Below are positions 23,179 to 31,592 of a DNA stretch of 57,432 nt, one piece after another (the stretch's first letter is position 1; each line of letters begins with the position of its first letter). The notes beneath the pieces were generated by a model. It was not told where the DNA came from. It saw only the letters and a program-made list of their open reading frames with translations, and made no database searches. The stretch is from Prevotella sp. (GTDB lineage: Bacteria; Bacteroidota; Bacteroidia; Bacteroidales; Bacteroidaceae): NCBI GenBank assembly GCA_017548525.1, contig JAFYZV010000227.1:1-57432 (forward strand), read 5' to 3'. Made by a program: the position numbers and the translations under genes.

Positions 23179-24254
23179 TTTATCTCAACAACGCAGCCAC
23201 CAGTTTTCCTAAGCCGCCATCAGTCATTGAGGCAATGAAGATGGCTATAGAAAGTCCGCCGATTAGTCCTTTGCGCAGCAATGCACAAGGGAACGACTTG
23301 TTAACCGACTTGCGAAAACTATTTGGCACGTTGTTGAATATCAGCGATTGGGAAAGAATCTTCTTTTGCAGTAGTGCTACCGATGCCATCAACCGCATTT
23401 TAGGAGGAGAAGAATGGACGATAGTAGTCACTTCCGACAATCACAATAGCGTACTCCGCCCATTGTTGAATGGACATCACCCTGTCAAAATCATTTCCCA
23501 ATCATCTGTTTTTGACACCCTCCCAAATGGCTCGTTGCTCATCCTCAATCATTGTTCAAATGTTACGGGGAAGATTATTGATGTGCCATCCATCGTTCGT
23601 CAAGCCCATCAACAAGGTTGTCTTGTGATGCTCGATGCCTCACAGAGTGCTGGTTGCATTCCCATTGACATAGACCGTTGGGGGATTGACATCTTGGTGT
23701 TCACTGGGCATAAATCTTTGTTTGGTCCTACTGGAACGGGAGGATATTATGTTCATCGTGCCATCAACCTTCGCCCTACGCAATTTGGAGGTACGGGGCG
23801 TGATAGTAGTATCATCAAATACGAAAACGACGAATGGGAATATGAAGTGGGAACACAAAACACGGTGGGACTCGCAGGACTGAAAGCAGGTGTGGAATAT
23901 GTTCTTGGTCGTGGTGTAGGATGTATATTTCATCGTCTTCAATCCGAAATGAACTGGCTTATTAATGAATTGCATGGTTTTGAAAAAGTCATTCTCTATA
24001 GTGAAGGTGGTGAACGACAAGGACCAGTAGTCAGTTTTAATATCAAAGGATTACTCCCTTCCGACGTGGGTTATATTCTTCAAAACAGCTATGACATGAC
24101 GATTAGAACAGGACTCCATTGTTCACCGCTCATACATCAACAACTTGGCACATGGGAACATGGCACCGTCCGAGTCAGTCTCTCTGATTTTACCACTCAT
24201 GAGGAGTTGGAAACATTTATCTACGCTATTCGTGAAATAACGGGAAGCCTATGA
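23175..24254 (+). CDS. Class V PLP-dependent aminotransferase, cysteine-desulfurase-like
   Basis: A 359-residue enzyme of the aminotransferase class V fold. IYLNNAATSFPKPPSV opens the domain as in the family, FTGHKSLFGPTGTGGYYVH contains the PLP-binding lysine, and TIRTGLHCSPLIHQQLG contains the conserved RxGxHC with a cysteine at the position used by small cysteine-desulfurase-like proteins. The genes flanking it encode sugar enzymes rather than Fe-S assembly factors, so a role in sulfur or selenium transfer or an amino-sugar step is open. It overlaps both neighbours by ATGA. Confidence 0.8.
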   Translation: MIYLNNAATSFPKPPSVIEAMKMAIESPPISPLRSNAQGNDLLTDLRKLFGTLLNISDWERIFFCSSATDAINRILGGEEWTIVVTSDNHNSVLRPLLNGHHPVKIISQSSVFDTLPNGSLLILNHCSNVTGKIIDVPSIVRQAHQQGCLVMLDASQSAGCIPIDIDRWGIDILVFTGHKSLFGPTGTGGYYVHRAINLRPTQFGGTGRDSSIIKYENDEWEYEVGTQNTVGLAGLKAGVEYVLGRGVGCIFHRLQSEMNWLINELHGFEKVILYSEGGERQGPVVSFNIKGLLPSDVGYILQNSYDMTIRTGLHCSPLIHQQLGTWEHGTVRVSLSDFTTHEELETFIYAIREITGSL

Positions 24255-24535
24255 AAATAACGAATATCTCTCGTTCTCCTGAACCTTGCACGGAAGCAGG
24301 TTGGATTGCTTTCCAATATGAGTTGGAATATTCCATTACTCGGGATTTCATCTTCTCTCTCCGTCCTCTCGGCTCATTCATTTTCTTGGAAACTCTTGTG
24401 CAACCATTTTTTAAGATTCAAAACCATCACTATATGATTAAGGGGTTATTGAACGACAATTCCATTCGAGTTGCCGTTCACCGTGACCATCTAAACGAAC
24501 AAGAACCTATCAAACAAATTATTGAATCATTATGA
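24251..24535 (+). CDS. Small protein of unknown function
   Basis: A 94-residue soluble protein without signal peptide or transmembrane helix. I do not recognise its family. It has conserved-looking hydrophobic/aromatic blocks (EAGWIAFQYELEYSITRDFIF, LRPLGSFIFLETLVQPFFKI) and ends in a charged helix. It is translationally coupled on both sides (ATGA overlaps), so it is probably made together with the PLP enzyme and may be its partner; that is inference from context only. Confidence 0.6.
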   Translation: MKITNISRSPEPCTEAGWIAFQYELEYSITRDFIFSLRPLGSFIFLETLVQPFFKIQNHHYMIKGLLNDNSIRVAVHRDHLNEQEPIKQIIESL

Positions 24536-26049
24536 AATACATCCTAACATTCTTTATATTGTTCATCAATACCTATGCTTTTGGTGGAGAAATCATTGTC
24601 CACGAAGGTGAAAGCATACACGATGCTTTACGCCAAGCCCGCGAATGGCGACGTATCAACGACCCTCGTTGTCTGGGTGGCATCAGCATTATTATTGAGG
24701 CAGGGCGCTATTATATGAACGAACCGCTATTCCTGCGTCCAGAGGACAGCGGCACCAAGGAGTCGCCGCTCGTCATACGTGGTAGTGGCACACTCAAGAG
24801 CTTCATCTGTGGTGATGACCGACAGCAACACACACAGCTATGGCCAAAGGAGGGTATGGAGCGTATGATAGACTTCAACAAGGAGGAACGCGTCATTACC
24901 ATCCCTACTCCACCGGACTCCGTGCTTCAAAATTTTGCCTCGAAGAAGACCCCGCTTGAAATGGTAGTACACCAACGATGGGCCATCGCCATTCTGCGTG
25001 TCAAGGATATGCAGGTACACGGTGATTCCACCATCGTATCGTTTATGGAACCCGAGAGTCGACTGGAGTTCGAGCATCCGTGGCCGCAGCCCGTCATTGA
25101 TGGCGAGAATGGCAATAGCAGTTTTCTGCTACGCACCACCGAACAACGTGACGGCATCGAACAGTTGGTTATCATTGACGGTGCCAACTATGTGCGTTTC
25201 GAAGGAATTACTATAGATAAAACATGCTGGAACCGTCCGCTACATAAAGGTCACGTCACCCTGCAGGGCGGCATGCCCCTCGTTGACGCCTACAAGCTGA
25301 AAGAAAATCCCGGGTTGCCTTGGGATGAGGGGCTGGAGAATCAAGCATGGATAGAACGGCCCGTCAGTGCTGTCACTGTGCGCAATGCCCATCACATAGA
25401 ATTCTATTCGGTGTTGTTCCAAAATCTGGCCGCCACAGCCTTGGACTTTGTCGATAATATCAGCGATTGTAAGGTACAGAAATGCACCTTCGGAAACATT
25501 GGTGGCACAGCCATCATGGGCGGTTCCTTTGCAGAGAGCCCTCGTGAGGTACACCGTCCCTACACCGACTTGGCCGAACGTTGCCAACGGCTGACCATCA
25601 CTGAAAACTTCATCGTCGATGCTGCCAACGAGGACTGGGGAGCCGTGGCCATCGCGTTAGGGTACGTGCGCCACTGCACCGTCAGCAAAAACTACTTGAC
25701 CCGTGTCAATTATTCCGGCATCTGCATCGGCTGGGGATGGACACCCCTTGACACGGGTATGGAGAACAACCACATCGTGGGCAATAAAGTCAGCCACTAT
25801 GCCCGTCAACTGTACGATGCCGGAGGTATCTATACGCTGTCGAACCAGCCCAACTCCAGCATCAAGGGCAACGAAATATCCCAACCCTCCTCTGCACCAT
25901 ACGCCACTAACGACCGTGGGTTCTGCATCTATCTCGATGCCCGCACCGATGGCTTTACAATAGAGAATAATACAACTGAAGGCAGACTGATTCGCCGTGA
26001 TGAAATCGGCGATAACCATCCAGGTCCTAACCTCATCTTCAAACAATGA
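24532..26049 (+). CDS. Secreted right-handed beta-helix protein, possible polysaccharide hydrolase
   Basis: A 505-residue protein with an N-terminal signal peptide (YILTFFILFINTYAFG). The body is a parallel beta-helix: VTVRNAHHIEFYSVLFQNLAATALDF, NISDCKVQKCTFGNIGGTAIMGG, LTITENFIVDAANEDWG and NYLTRVNYSGICIGWGW are stacked coil turns. The GICIGWGW and YDAGGIYTL segments recall GH141-like beta-helix enzymes, but catalytic residues cannot be assigned by eye. With the GH31 enzyme and transporter following, an extracytoplasmic glycan-degrading role is likely. It has ATGA overlaps at both ends. Confidence 0.7.
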   Translation: MKYILTFFILFINTYAFGGEIIVHEGESIHDALRQAREWRRINDPRCLGGISIIIEAGRYYMNEPLFLRPEDSGTKESPLVIRGSGTLKSFICGDDRQQHTQLWPKEGMERMIDFNKEERVITIPTPPDSVLQNFASKKTPLEMVVHQRWAIAILRVKDMQVHGDSTIVSFMEPESRLEFEHPWPQPVIDGENGNSSFLLRTTEQRDGIEQLVIIDGANYVRFEGITIDKTCWNRPLHKGHVTLQGGMPLVDAYKLKENPGLPWDEGLENQAWIERPVSAVTVRNAHHIEFYSVLFQNLAATALDFVDNISDCKVQKCTFGNIGGTAIMGGSFAESPREVHRPYTDLAERCQRLTITENFIVDAANEDWGAVAIALGYVRHCTVSKNYLTRVNYSGICIGWGWTPLDTGMENNHIVGNKVSHYARQLYDAGGIYTLSNQPNSSIKGNEISQPSSAPYATNDRGFCIYLDARTDGFTIENNTTEGRLIRRDEIGDNHPGPNLIFKQ

Positions 26050-28292
26050 AACAAACCAACTATCACCTATTCGACTTCATGGACTTCGACCCTTCACTAC
26101 AACGGCAGGAGTCCTTGTGGAAAGCATACGCCCCCACCGATATCCAAGAGAAGGACGGAGACATCATCATCACCATACCCTACCAGAAACAGAAACACCA
26201 AGAGGACATGGCACCAGACATGGATGCTCCCCAATGGACTTTCAACTTAGTTGTACGTGCCTACCAACCCAATATCTTGCGCATCTTCACCACCATGGTC
26301 GGTGATTCGATGACTGATGAAGATGACATGTTGCAAATGAAGGTCTCCCCCATCGCCCTTCACATCAAAGGAACAGACATCTATGATGCCAATGGAAGAA
26401 AGCGGATGCACATAGACCTGACTCCCATGAAGCTCGACCATTGGAGTGACTTGCTGCCCTCACCTCAACCTGCACCATTCATCACGTTCTATCCCGACGG
26501 CAATGAGGGTAAGGGCATACTCTTAAGCGACGACCATTTCTCACCCCCACGCTATGATGCCTTGCCCCTCGGTTATGTAAGTTGTAGCAATGCCACAACA
26601 CACGAAACCATTGAGCGGGTAACCATTAGCCTCCATTGCGAGGCAGATGAATGTTTTGTCGGCACGGGCGAGCGATTCCGTAAGATGGACTTAAGCGGTC
26701 AGACATTCCAAATGAAAAACCAAGACGGGCAAGGAGTCAACAACCGCCGTTGCTATAAGAACATCCCTTTCTACCTGTCAAGCCGCATGTATGGTGCCTA
26801 TTTCCATACAAGCGATTACTGTAAGTTGTCACTTGCCGACCATTCCACTCGTTCCGTACAATTCCTTTGTGACCGCGCCACCATCGACGTGTTCCTGATT
26901 GGCGGCGACTCGCCCGAACAAATACTAAAAGGCTACCGCTTGATTACAGGCTTCCCAACCATGCCTCCATTATGGTCGTATGGTATTTGGATGAGCCGCA
27001 TGACTTATTTCTCCGCCGATGAAGTCAATGAAATCTGCGACCGCCTACGTGAAGAGCATTATCCCTGCGACGTAATACACCTCGATACAGGATGGTTTCG
27101 CACAGACTGGTTGTGCGAATGGAAATTCAATCCCGAACGTTTCCCTGACCCAAAAGGGTTCATTCAAAGATTAAAACAAAAAGGTTTCCGTGTTTCATTA
27201 TGGCAACTACCATACGTGGCAAAGGGAGCAGAACAACTCGAAGAAGCAAAAGCCAATCAATATATCGGTCCTTTGTTGAAAGAACAAGCAACAGAAGGTT
27301 CTAATTTCTCTGCACTCGACTATGCAGGAACTATAGATTTCACTTACGACAAAGCCGTGGATTGGTATAAGAACAAACTCCTAAAGCCCTTGCTCGACAT
27401 GGGAGTGACATGTATCAAGACCGACTTTGGCGAGAACATCCACCTCGATGCCGTCTATGAAGGCATGACTCCAGAACGCTTGAACAACCTCTACGCCCTG
27501 CTCTATCAAAAAGCAGCATACGAAATCACCAAGGAAGTGACAGGAGAAGGTATTATTTGGGCTCGTGCAGCTTGGTCTGGTTGTCAACGATTCCCACTTC
27601 ATTGGGGCGGTGATAGTGCCAGTTCGTGGGACGGTATGGCTGGTTCATTGAAAGGTGGATTACACTTGGGATTGAGTGGCTTTGCTTTTTGGAGTCATGA
27701 TGTACCTGGGTTCCATTCCTTACCCGATTTCATGAATTCCCCATTAGATGTAAATGTTTATGTCCGATGGACACAATTCGGCGTGTTCACCTCCCATATC
27801 CGCTATCATGGCACATGCAAGCGCGAACCGTGGCACTATCCTTCCATCGCACCAATCGTCAAGAAATGGTGGAAACTCCGCTATCGTCTCATTCCTTATA
27901 TCATTGAACAAAGTGAACAGGCTTGCCAAAGCGGACTTCCCATTATCCAAGCCCTCCTCATTCATCACCCAAACGACCGTCAATGTTGGCACATCGACGA
28001 TGAATATTACTTCGGCAACGACTTCCTCGTTTGTCCCGTGATGAACGACCGAGGTGTACGTGACATCTACCTCCCCGACGGTGAATGGGTCCACTTCTTC
28101 ACGGGAGAAAGGATAATGGGCGGCAAATGGCACTACGACATAGAGACACCTCTTGACATCATGCCTGTATTTGTGCGCCCTGGCACAGTCATCAAGATTT
28201 ATCCCGAAGATGTAGACTGCACAGACGAAATGGATCTCTCGAAAGCTATCAATCTCACAATTACTGACAACTATAAAGGCTACAACCTATGA
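26046..28292 (+). CDS. GH31 alpha-glycosidase, probably alpha-xylosidase
   Basis: A 748-residue member of glycoside hydrolase family 31. The catalytic nucleophile is D460 in IKTDFGENI and the acid/base is D523 in HWGGDSASSW. WMSRMTYFSADEVNEICDRLREEHYPCDVIHLD and the C-terminal beta domains (DFLVCPVM, LPDGEWVHFFTGE, MPVFVRPGTVI) are as in YicI-type enzymes. The KTDFGE variant is typical of alpha-xylosidases rather than WxDMNE glucosidases, so alpha-xylosidase is favoured. There is no signal peptide, so it probably acts in the cytoplasm on oligosaccharides brought in by the SSS transporter encoded next. Confidence 0.88.
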   Translation: MKQTNYHLFDFMDFDPSLQRQESLWKAYAPTDIQEKDGDIIITIPYQKQKHQEDMAPDMDAPQWTFNLVVRAYQPNILRIFTTMVGDSMTDEDDMLQMKVSPIALHIKGTDIYDANGRKRMHIDLTPMKLDHWSDLLPSPQPAPFITFYPDGNEGKGILLSDDHFSPPRYDALPLGYVSCSNATTHETIERVTISLHCEADECFVGTGERFRKMDLSGQTFQMKNQDGQGVNNRRCYKNIPFYLSSRMYGAYFHTSDYCKLSLADHSTRSVQFLCDRATIDVFLIGGDSPEQILKGYRLITGFPTMPPLWSYGIWMSRMTYFSADEVNEICDRLREEHYPCDVIHLDTGWFRTDWLCEWKFNPERFPDPKGFIQRLKQKGFRVSLWQLPYVAKGAEQLEEAKANQYIGPLLKEQATEGSNFSALDYAGTIDFTYDKAVDWYKNKLLKPLLDMGVTCIKTDFGENIHLDAVYEGMTPERLNNLYALLYQKAAYEITKEVTGEGIIWARAAWSGCQRFPLHWGGDSASSWDGMAGSLKGGLHLGLSGFAFWSHDVPGFHSLPDFMNSPLDVNVYVRWTQFGVFTSHIRYHGTCKREPWHYPSIAPIVKKWWKLRYRLIPYIIEQSEQACQSGLPIIQALLIHHPNDRQCWHIDDEYYFGNDFLVCPVMNDRGVRDIYLPDGEWVHFFTGERIMGGKWHYDIETPLDIMPVFVRPGTVIKIYPEDVDCTDEMDLSKAINLTITDNYKGYNL

Positions 28293-29842
28293 ACACCCAT
28301 TACATGCAGAGCCTCGACTGGCTCATCCTCGTCACATACTTTGTTATTCTGCTTGCCATCGGAATATGGGCAAGCACGAAAAGGAAAAAGGAAAGCAGTC
28401 TCTTCCTTGCCGAACACTCTTTGAGATGGCACCACATCGGCTTTTCCATGTGGGGTACCAACGTCGGTCCATCCATGCTCATCGCCAGTGCGAGTGCGGG
28501 ATTCACTACGGGCATCGTGTCGGGCAACTACGCTTGGTACGCCTTTGTGTTTATCGCCATGCTCGCCTTCGTGTTCGCCCCTCGCTATCTCGGTGCCAAT
28601 GTCCATACTCTCCCCGAATTCATGGGGTTACGCTTTGGGCAATCCACACGCAACATCCTCGCATGGTACACCATCGTCACCATCGTCATTTCATGGTTGG
28701 CACTCACACTCTTTGCAGGAGGCATCCTCATCCGACAGGTATTCGATTTCCCCATGTGGCTCTCAGCACTCATCCTACTCATCATCTCGGCTTTCTTCAC
28801 CATGATGGGTGGGTTGAAGGCCGTGGCATATACCAATGTTTACCAGATGATCCTGCTCATCGTGGTGTCCGCCACGCTCACCATCGTCGGCATCCACCAC
28901 GTAGGGGGAATATCTGCTTTGGTGGAGCGAGTGCCTTCGGATTATTGGATTCTCTTCAAACCTAACACCGACGAGGCATTCCCCTGGCTCCCCATCATCT
29001 TGGGCTATCCCATCATGGGGGTGTGGTTTTGGTGTACCGACCAGTCGATGGTACAACCCGTATTAGCGGCTCGCAACTTGAGGGAAGGACAACTCGGTAC
29101 CAACTTCACGGGGTGGTTGAAAATCCTTGACGTACCTCTCTACATCCTCCCTGGCGTCATCTGTTTCGCCCTATTCCCTTCTTTGGAGAACCCCGACGAG
29201 GCATATCTCACCATGGTAGAAAACCTCTTCCCTGTGGGAATGGTAGGTCTGGTGTTTGCCGTATTAACGGCTTGCCTCGTCTCCACTATTGGTTCGGCAT
29301 TGAATGCGCTTAGTACCGTGTTCACTATGGACATTTACGTCAAGAAATTCAACCCCACCGCCTCCCAGCGACGTATCAACTACGTAGGACGAATCGTGAC
29401 CGTAGTCGGGGCTATCTTGGCAATCATCCTCACCATTGCCATCGACAGCATCAAGGGACTCAACCTCTTCAACGTGTTCCAATCAGTATTGGGATTCATC
29501 GCACCGCCCATGACCGCCGTATTCCTACTCGGTGTATTCTGGAAACGAGCCACCACACGTGCCGCCAACCTCGCATTGACGGCTGGCACGGCATTCTGTC
29601 TCATCGTCGGCATCCTATACCTATGGGGACCGAAAAGCGAATTGTGGCCTCATTTCATGATGCTATCCTTCTGTCTCTTTGTCATCCTCGCCCTCATGAT
29701 GGTCATCGTGTCACTGACAGACAGGCACGGAGAATGTCATGACATTCCCGCTCCTATCCGCGAGCAGCATTCCAAAAAGGTCATTGCTTTATGGGTAGCT
29801 CTCATCCTATGTATGATTGGACTATATATATTCTTCAACTAA
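28289..29842 (+). CDS. Sodium:solute symporter (SSS family), probable sugar importer
   Basis: A 517-residue inner-membrane protein with about thirteen or fourteen helices. SSS signatures include the N-terminal DWLILVTYFVILLAIGIWAS helix, GANVHTLPEFMGLRFGQSTR and the central FWCTDQSMVQPVLAARNLREGQLGTNFTGWLKI stretch, which matches the SGLT-like subgroup signature. It overlaps the glycosidase gene by ATGA, so the two are likely functionally coupled. The transported sugar is inferred to be the GH31 substrate or product. Confidence 0.88.
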   Translation: MNTHYMQSLDWLILVTYFVILLAIGIWASTKRKKESSLFLAEHSLRWHHIGFSMWGTNVGPSMLIASASAGFTTGIVSGNYAWYAFVFIAMLAFVFAPRYLGANVHTLPEFMGLRFGQSTRNILAWYTIVTIVISWLALTLFAGGILIRQVFDFPMWLSALILLIISAFFTMMGGLKAVAYTNVYQMILLIVVSATLTIVGIHHVGGISALVERVPSDYWILFKPNTDEAFPWLPIILGYPIMGVWFWCTDQSMVQPVLAARNLREGQLGTNFTGWLKILDVPLYILPGVICFALFPSLENPDEAYLTMVENLFPVGMVGLVFAVLTACLVSTIGSALNALSTVFTMDIYVKKFNPTASQRRINYVGRIVTVVGAILAIILTIAIDSIKGLNLFNVFQSVLGFIAPPMTAVFLLGVFWKRATTRAANLALTAGTAFCLIVGILYLWGPKSELWPHFMMLSFCLFVILALMMVIVSLTDRHGECHDIPAPIREQHSKKVIALWVALILCMIGLYIFFN

Positions 29843-29862
29843 CAACCAAAAACACAATTGAC

Positions 29863-30690
29863 ATGAAAACAAAGATAACATCCAAGTTGGCCTTCATCAT
29901 GACCATCCTCGCCATAATGGCAATGGTCGCCTGCCAGACAACGCAGGGAAGCAAGGGCGGAAAAGATAGCGAAACTCTCGCCACCGACTCCATCGCCCTC
30001 ATCCAAGAGGACAGCATCGCCAGCGTAGAAATCATCTTGGACTACCCCACCAAGGGCAGCAGACCTCTCATCGACTCTTTGCGCCAATTCTTGGCAACGA
30101 CTTTGGGCGTAGACACCTTGTATGCAGCTAACCCCGACTCCCTCCTCCGCCACGCCCTTCAACTTGGTTATACCGAGATGAAAAAGGAATATGACGACTT
30201 GCAGACATTCCGAGAGGGCGAGTTACCCACCATGGGGTATTCCTATCATATCAAGAAAGACGTAGAGACCAACAACTATGTAACTTATATCGTGGAATAT
30301 TACGAATACCGAGGAGGGGCACACGGCGGCACCATCATCTGGGGAAACACGTTCCGAAAGGACAATGGGAAGAGTTTGGGATGGAATATGCTAACCAATA
30401 CCGACAGCAAGGAGTTCCAACAACTCATCAAGGACGGGATTCGCAGCTATTTCCAAGCGAATGACAGCACCGTCATCACCGATGACCAACTGAAAGATAT
30501 GCTCATCATAGAGACCGACATAGACCATTTGCCCTTGCCGCAATTTGACCCTTTCCTGACAGACCAAGGCATATCGTTCATATATCAGCAATATGAGATA
30601 GCGGCATACGCCATGGGGTTACCCTCATTCGTCGTCCCCTATGACAAGCTAAAGCCATTCCTCACACAAGAGGTATCAACCCTATTTTAG
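29863..30690 (+). CDS. Lipoprotein with DUF3298/RsiV-like C-terminal domain
   Basis: A 275-residue lipoprotein: hydrophobic signal with lipobox MVACQ (Cys24), a low-complexity Gly/Lys/Ser stretch, then a folded region. YEYRGGAHGGTIIWGNTFRKDNGKSLGWNML resembles the GGAHG(N/G) region of DUF3298/RsiV-like proteins, whose known members bind lysozyme; here the function is unknown. The ATG at 29863 is chosen because the in-frame codons upstream lie within the transporter gene and encode no signal peptide. It starts 20 bases after that gene, so it is probably the last gene of the operon. Confidence 0.75.
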   Translation: MKTKITSKLAFIMTILAIMAMVACQTTQGSKGGKDSETLATDSIALIQEDSIASVEIILDYPTKGSRPLIDSLRQFLATTLGVDTLYAANPDSLLRHALQLGYTEMKKEYDDLQTFREGELPTMGYSYHIKKDVETNNYVTYIVEYYEYRGGAHGGTIIWGNTFRKDNGKSLGWNMLTNTDSKEFQQLIKDGIRSYFQANDSTVITDDQLKDMLIIETDIDHLPLPQFDPFLTDQGISFIYQQYEIAAYAMGLPSFVVPYDKLKPFLTQEVSTLF

Positions 30691-30853
30691 GCATAGACGA
30701 AACTATTGGTGTTCGTAAGAAGTTGAAAAGTAAGAAATCATATATCCGAAATGTCGAAAAACAGGAAAGAGAGATTGTTCCACAAAAGAACCAACTAATT
30801 TAGCTGTTAAACACGCTAAAGAACCAATGAAAGCATGGGAAATAGCTTCAAAT

Positions 30854-30937
30854 TATTAAATCTTTGACGTAGATTAATAAATCTTCGACGTGAATTATAT
30901 AAACTTTGGCGTAGATTATTAAAACTTCGTCGAAGAT
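30854..30937 (+). repeat. Degenerate tandem repeat, four 21-bp units
   Basis: Units at 30854-30874, 30875-30895, 30896-30916 and 30917-30937 share TA-T-AAA-CTT-G-CG--GAT; all have exactly 21 bases. The cores are CTTTGACG, CTTCGACG, CTTTGGCG and CTTCGTCG. The last core, CTTCGTCGAAG, is nearly palindromic. No gene is encoded. It could be a repeated protein-binding site two helical turns apart or a sequence-specific spacer repeat. Confidence 0.75.
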
Positions 30938-31106
30938 TTAATAATTTATCATTACTATCCAGCAAAAACCCCATTAATCATTAAGAATGAAACATTTCAA
31001 GTTTCACTCATCTTTCGGTATAAGACACCGTAGGTATTTTTTCGGACGCTATAAATATGAAACACAAATAATACCTTCACCATATCCCTTTTTGCAATAA
31101 AATGTC

Positions 31107-31114
31107 TATCTTTG
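31107..31114 (+). promoter_or_regulatory. umuDC -7 box
   Basis: TATCTTTG, 22 bases before the umuD ATG. A LexA-like operator was not recognised by eye. Confidence 0.55.
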
Positions 31115-31136
31115 CATCCATCAAATACAACCAAGC

Positions 31137-31589
31137 ATGACAAACTATAACCGAAACATACAAATCATCCATGGGGAGTTTGCCCAACAGCTCAACCTTC
31201 AATATACCCCAGGCATCAAGGCGGGGTTTCCCTCCCCTGCTGACGACTACCACCATGGCAGTTTAGACTTTAACCGCGACCTCATTCGCCACCCCGAGTC
31301 CACCTTTTATGGACGCGTGGATGGCGACTCGATGATTGAGGCGGGCATCAGCGATGGCGACATTGCCGTGATAGACCGCTCCATCGAGGCATCCAATGGC
31401 GACATCGTGGTGGCATACGTCAATGAGGAGTTTACTATCAAGTATCTCGACCTCTCGCACAAAGAGGAGGGTTACATCGAATTACGACCCGCTAACCCCC
31501 GATACCATCCCATCAGGATTGATGCCAATGATGATTTTGAAGTGTGGGGAGTGGTGGTGTGGACCATCAAGAACTGGAAACAAGCATAG
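31137..31589 (+). CDS. umuD: UmuD-like S24 peptidase, polymerase V accessory protein
   Basis: A 150-residue self-cleaving protein of the LexA/UmuD family. The cleavage site is A29-G30 in KAGFPSPADDY, the nucleophile is S65 in VDGDSMIEAG, and the base is K102 in EEFTIKYL. After RecA-stimulated autocleavage the shortened form joins UmuC to make an error-prone polymerase for bypass of DNA lesions. Length is close to the E. coli protein. umuC starts 3 bases after the stop. Confidence 0.92.
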   Translation: MTNYNRNIQIIHGEFAQQLNLQYTPGIKAGFPSPADDYHHGSLDFNRDLIRHPESTFYGRVDGDSMIEAGISDGDIAVIDRSIEASNGDIVVAYVNEEFTIKYLDLSHKEEGYIELRPANPRYHPIRIDANDDFEVWGVVVWTIKNWKQA

Positions 31590-31592
31590 CCT

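Larger units (their letters stand above)
30691..31136. other. Gap between the DUF3298 lipoprotein and umuD
   Basis: No gene is seen in these 446 bases. Contents are a four-unit 21-bp tandem repeat (30854-30937), a CGGT-ATAAGAC-ACCG hairpin near 31016-31030, and the umuD promoter (31107-31114). No clear intrinsic terminator follows the upstream operon. Confidence 0.65.

Noticed and set aside
31016-31030. LexA-type operator before umuD
   Set aside because: CGGT-ATAAGAC-ACCG is a short dyad, but it does not match a known LexA box and lies about 107 bases from the start; not claimed.
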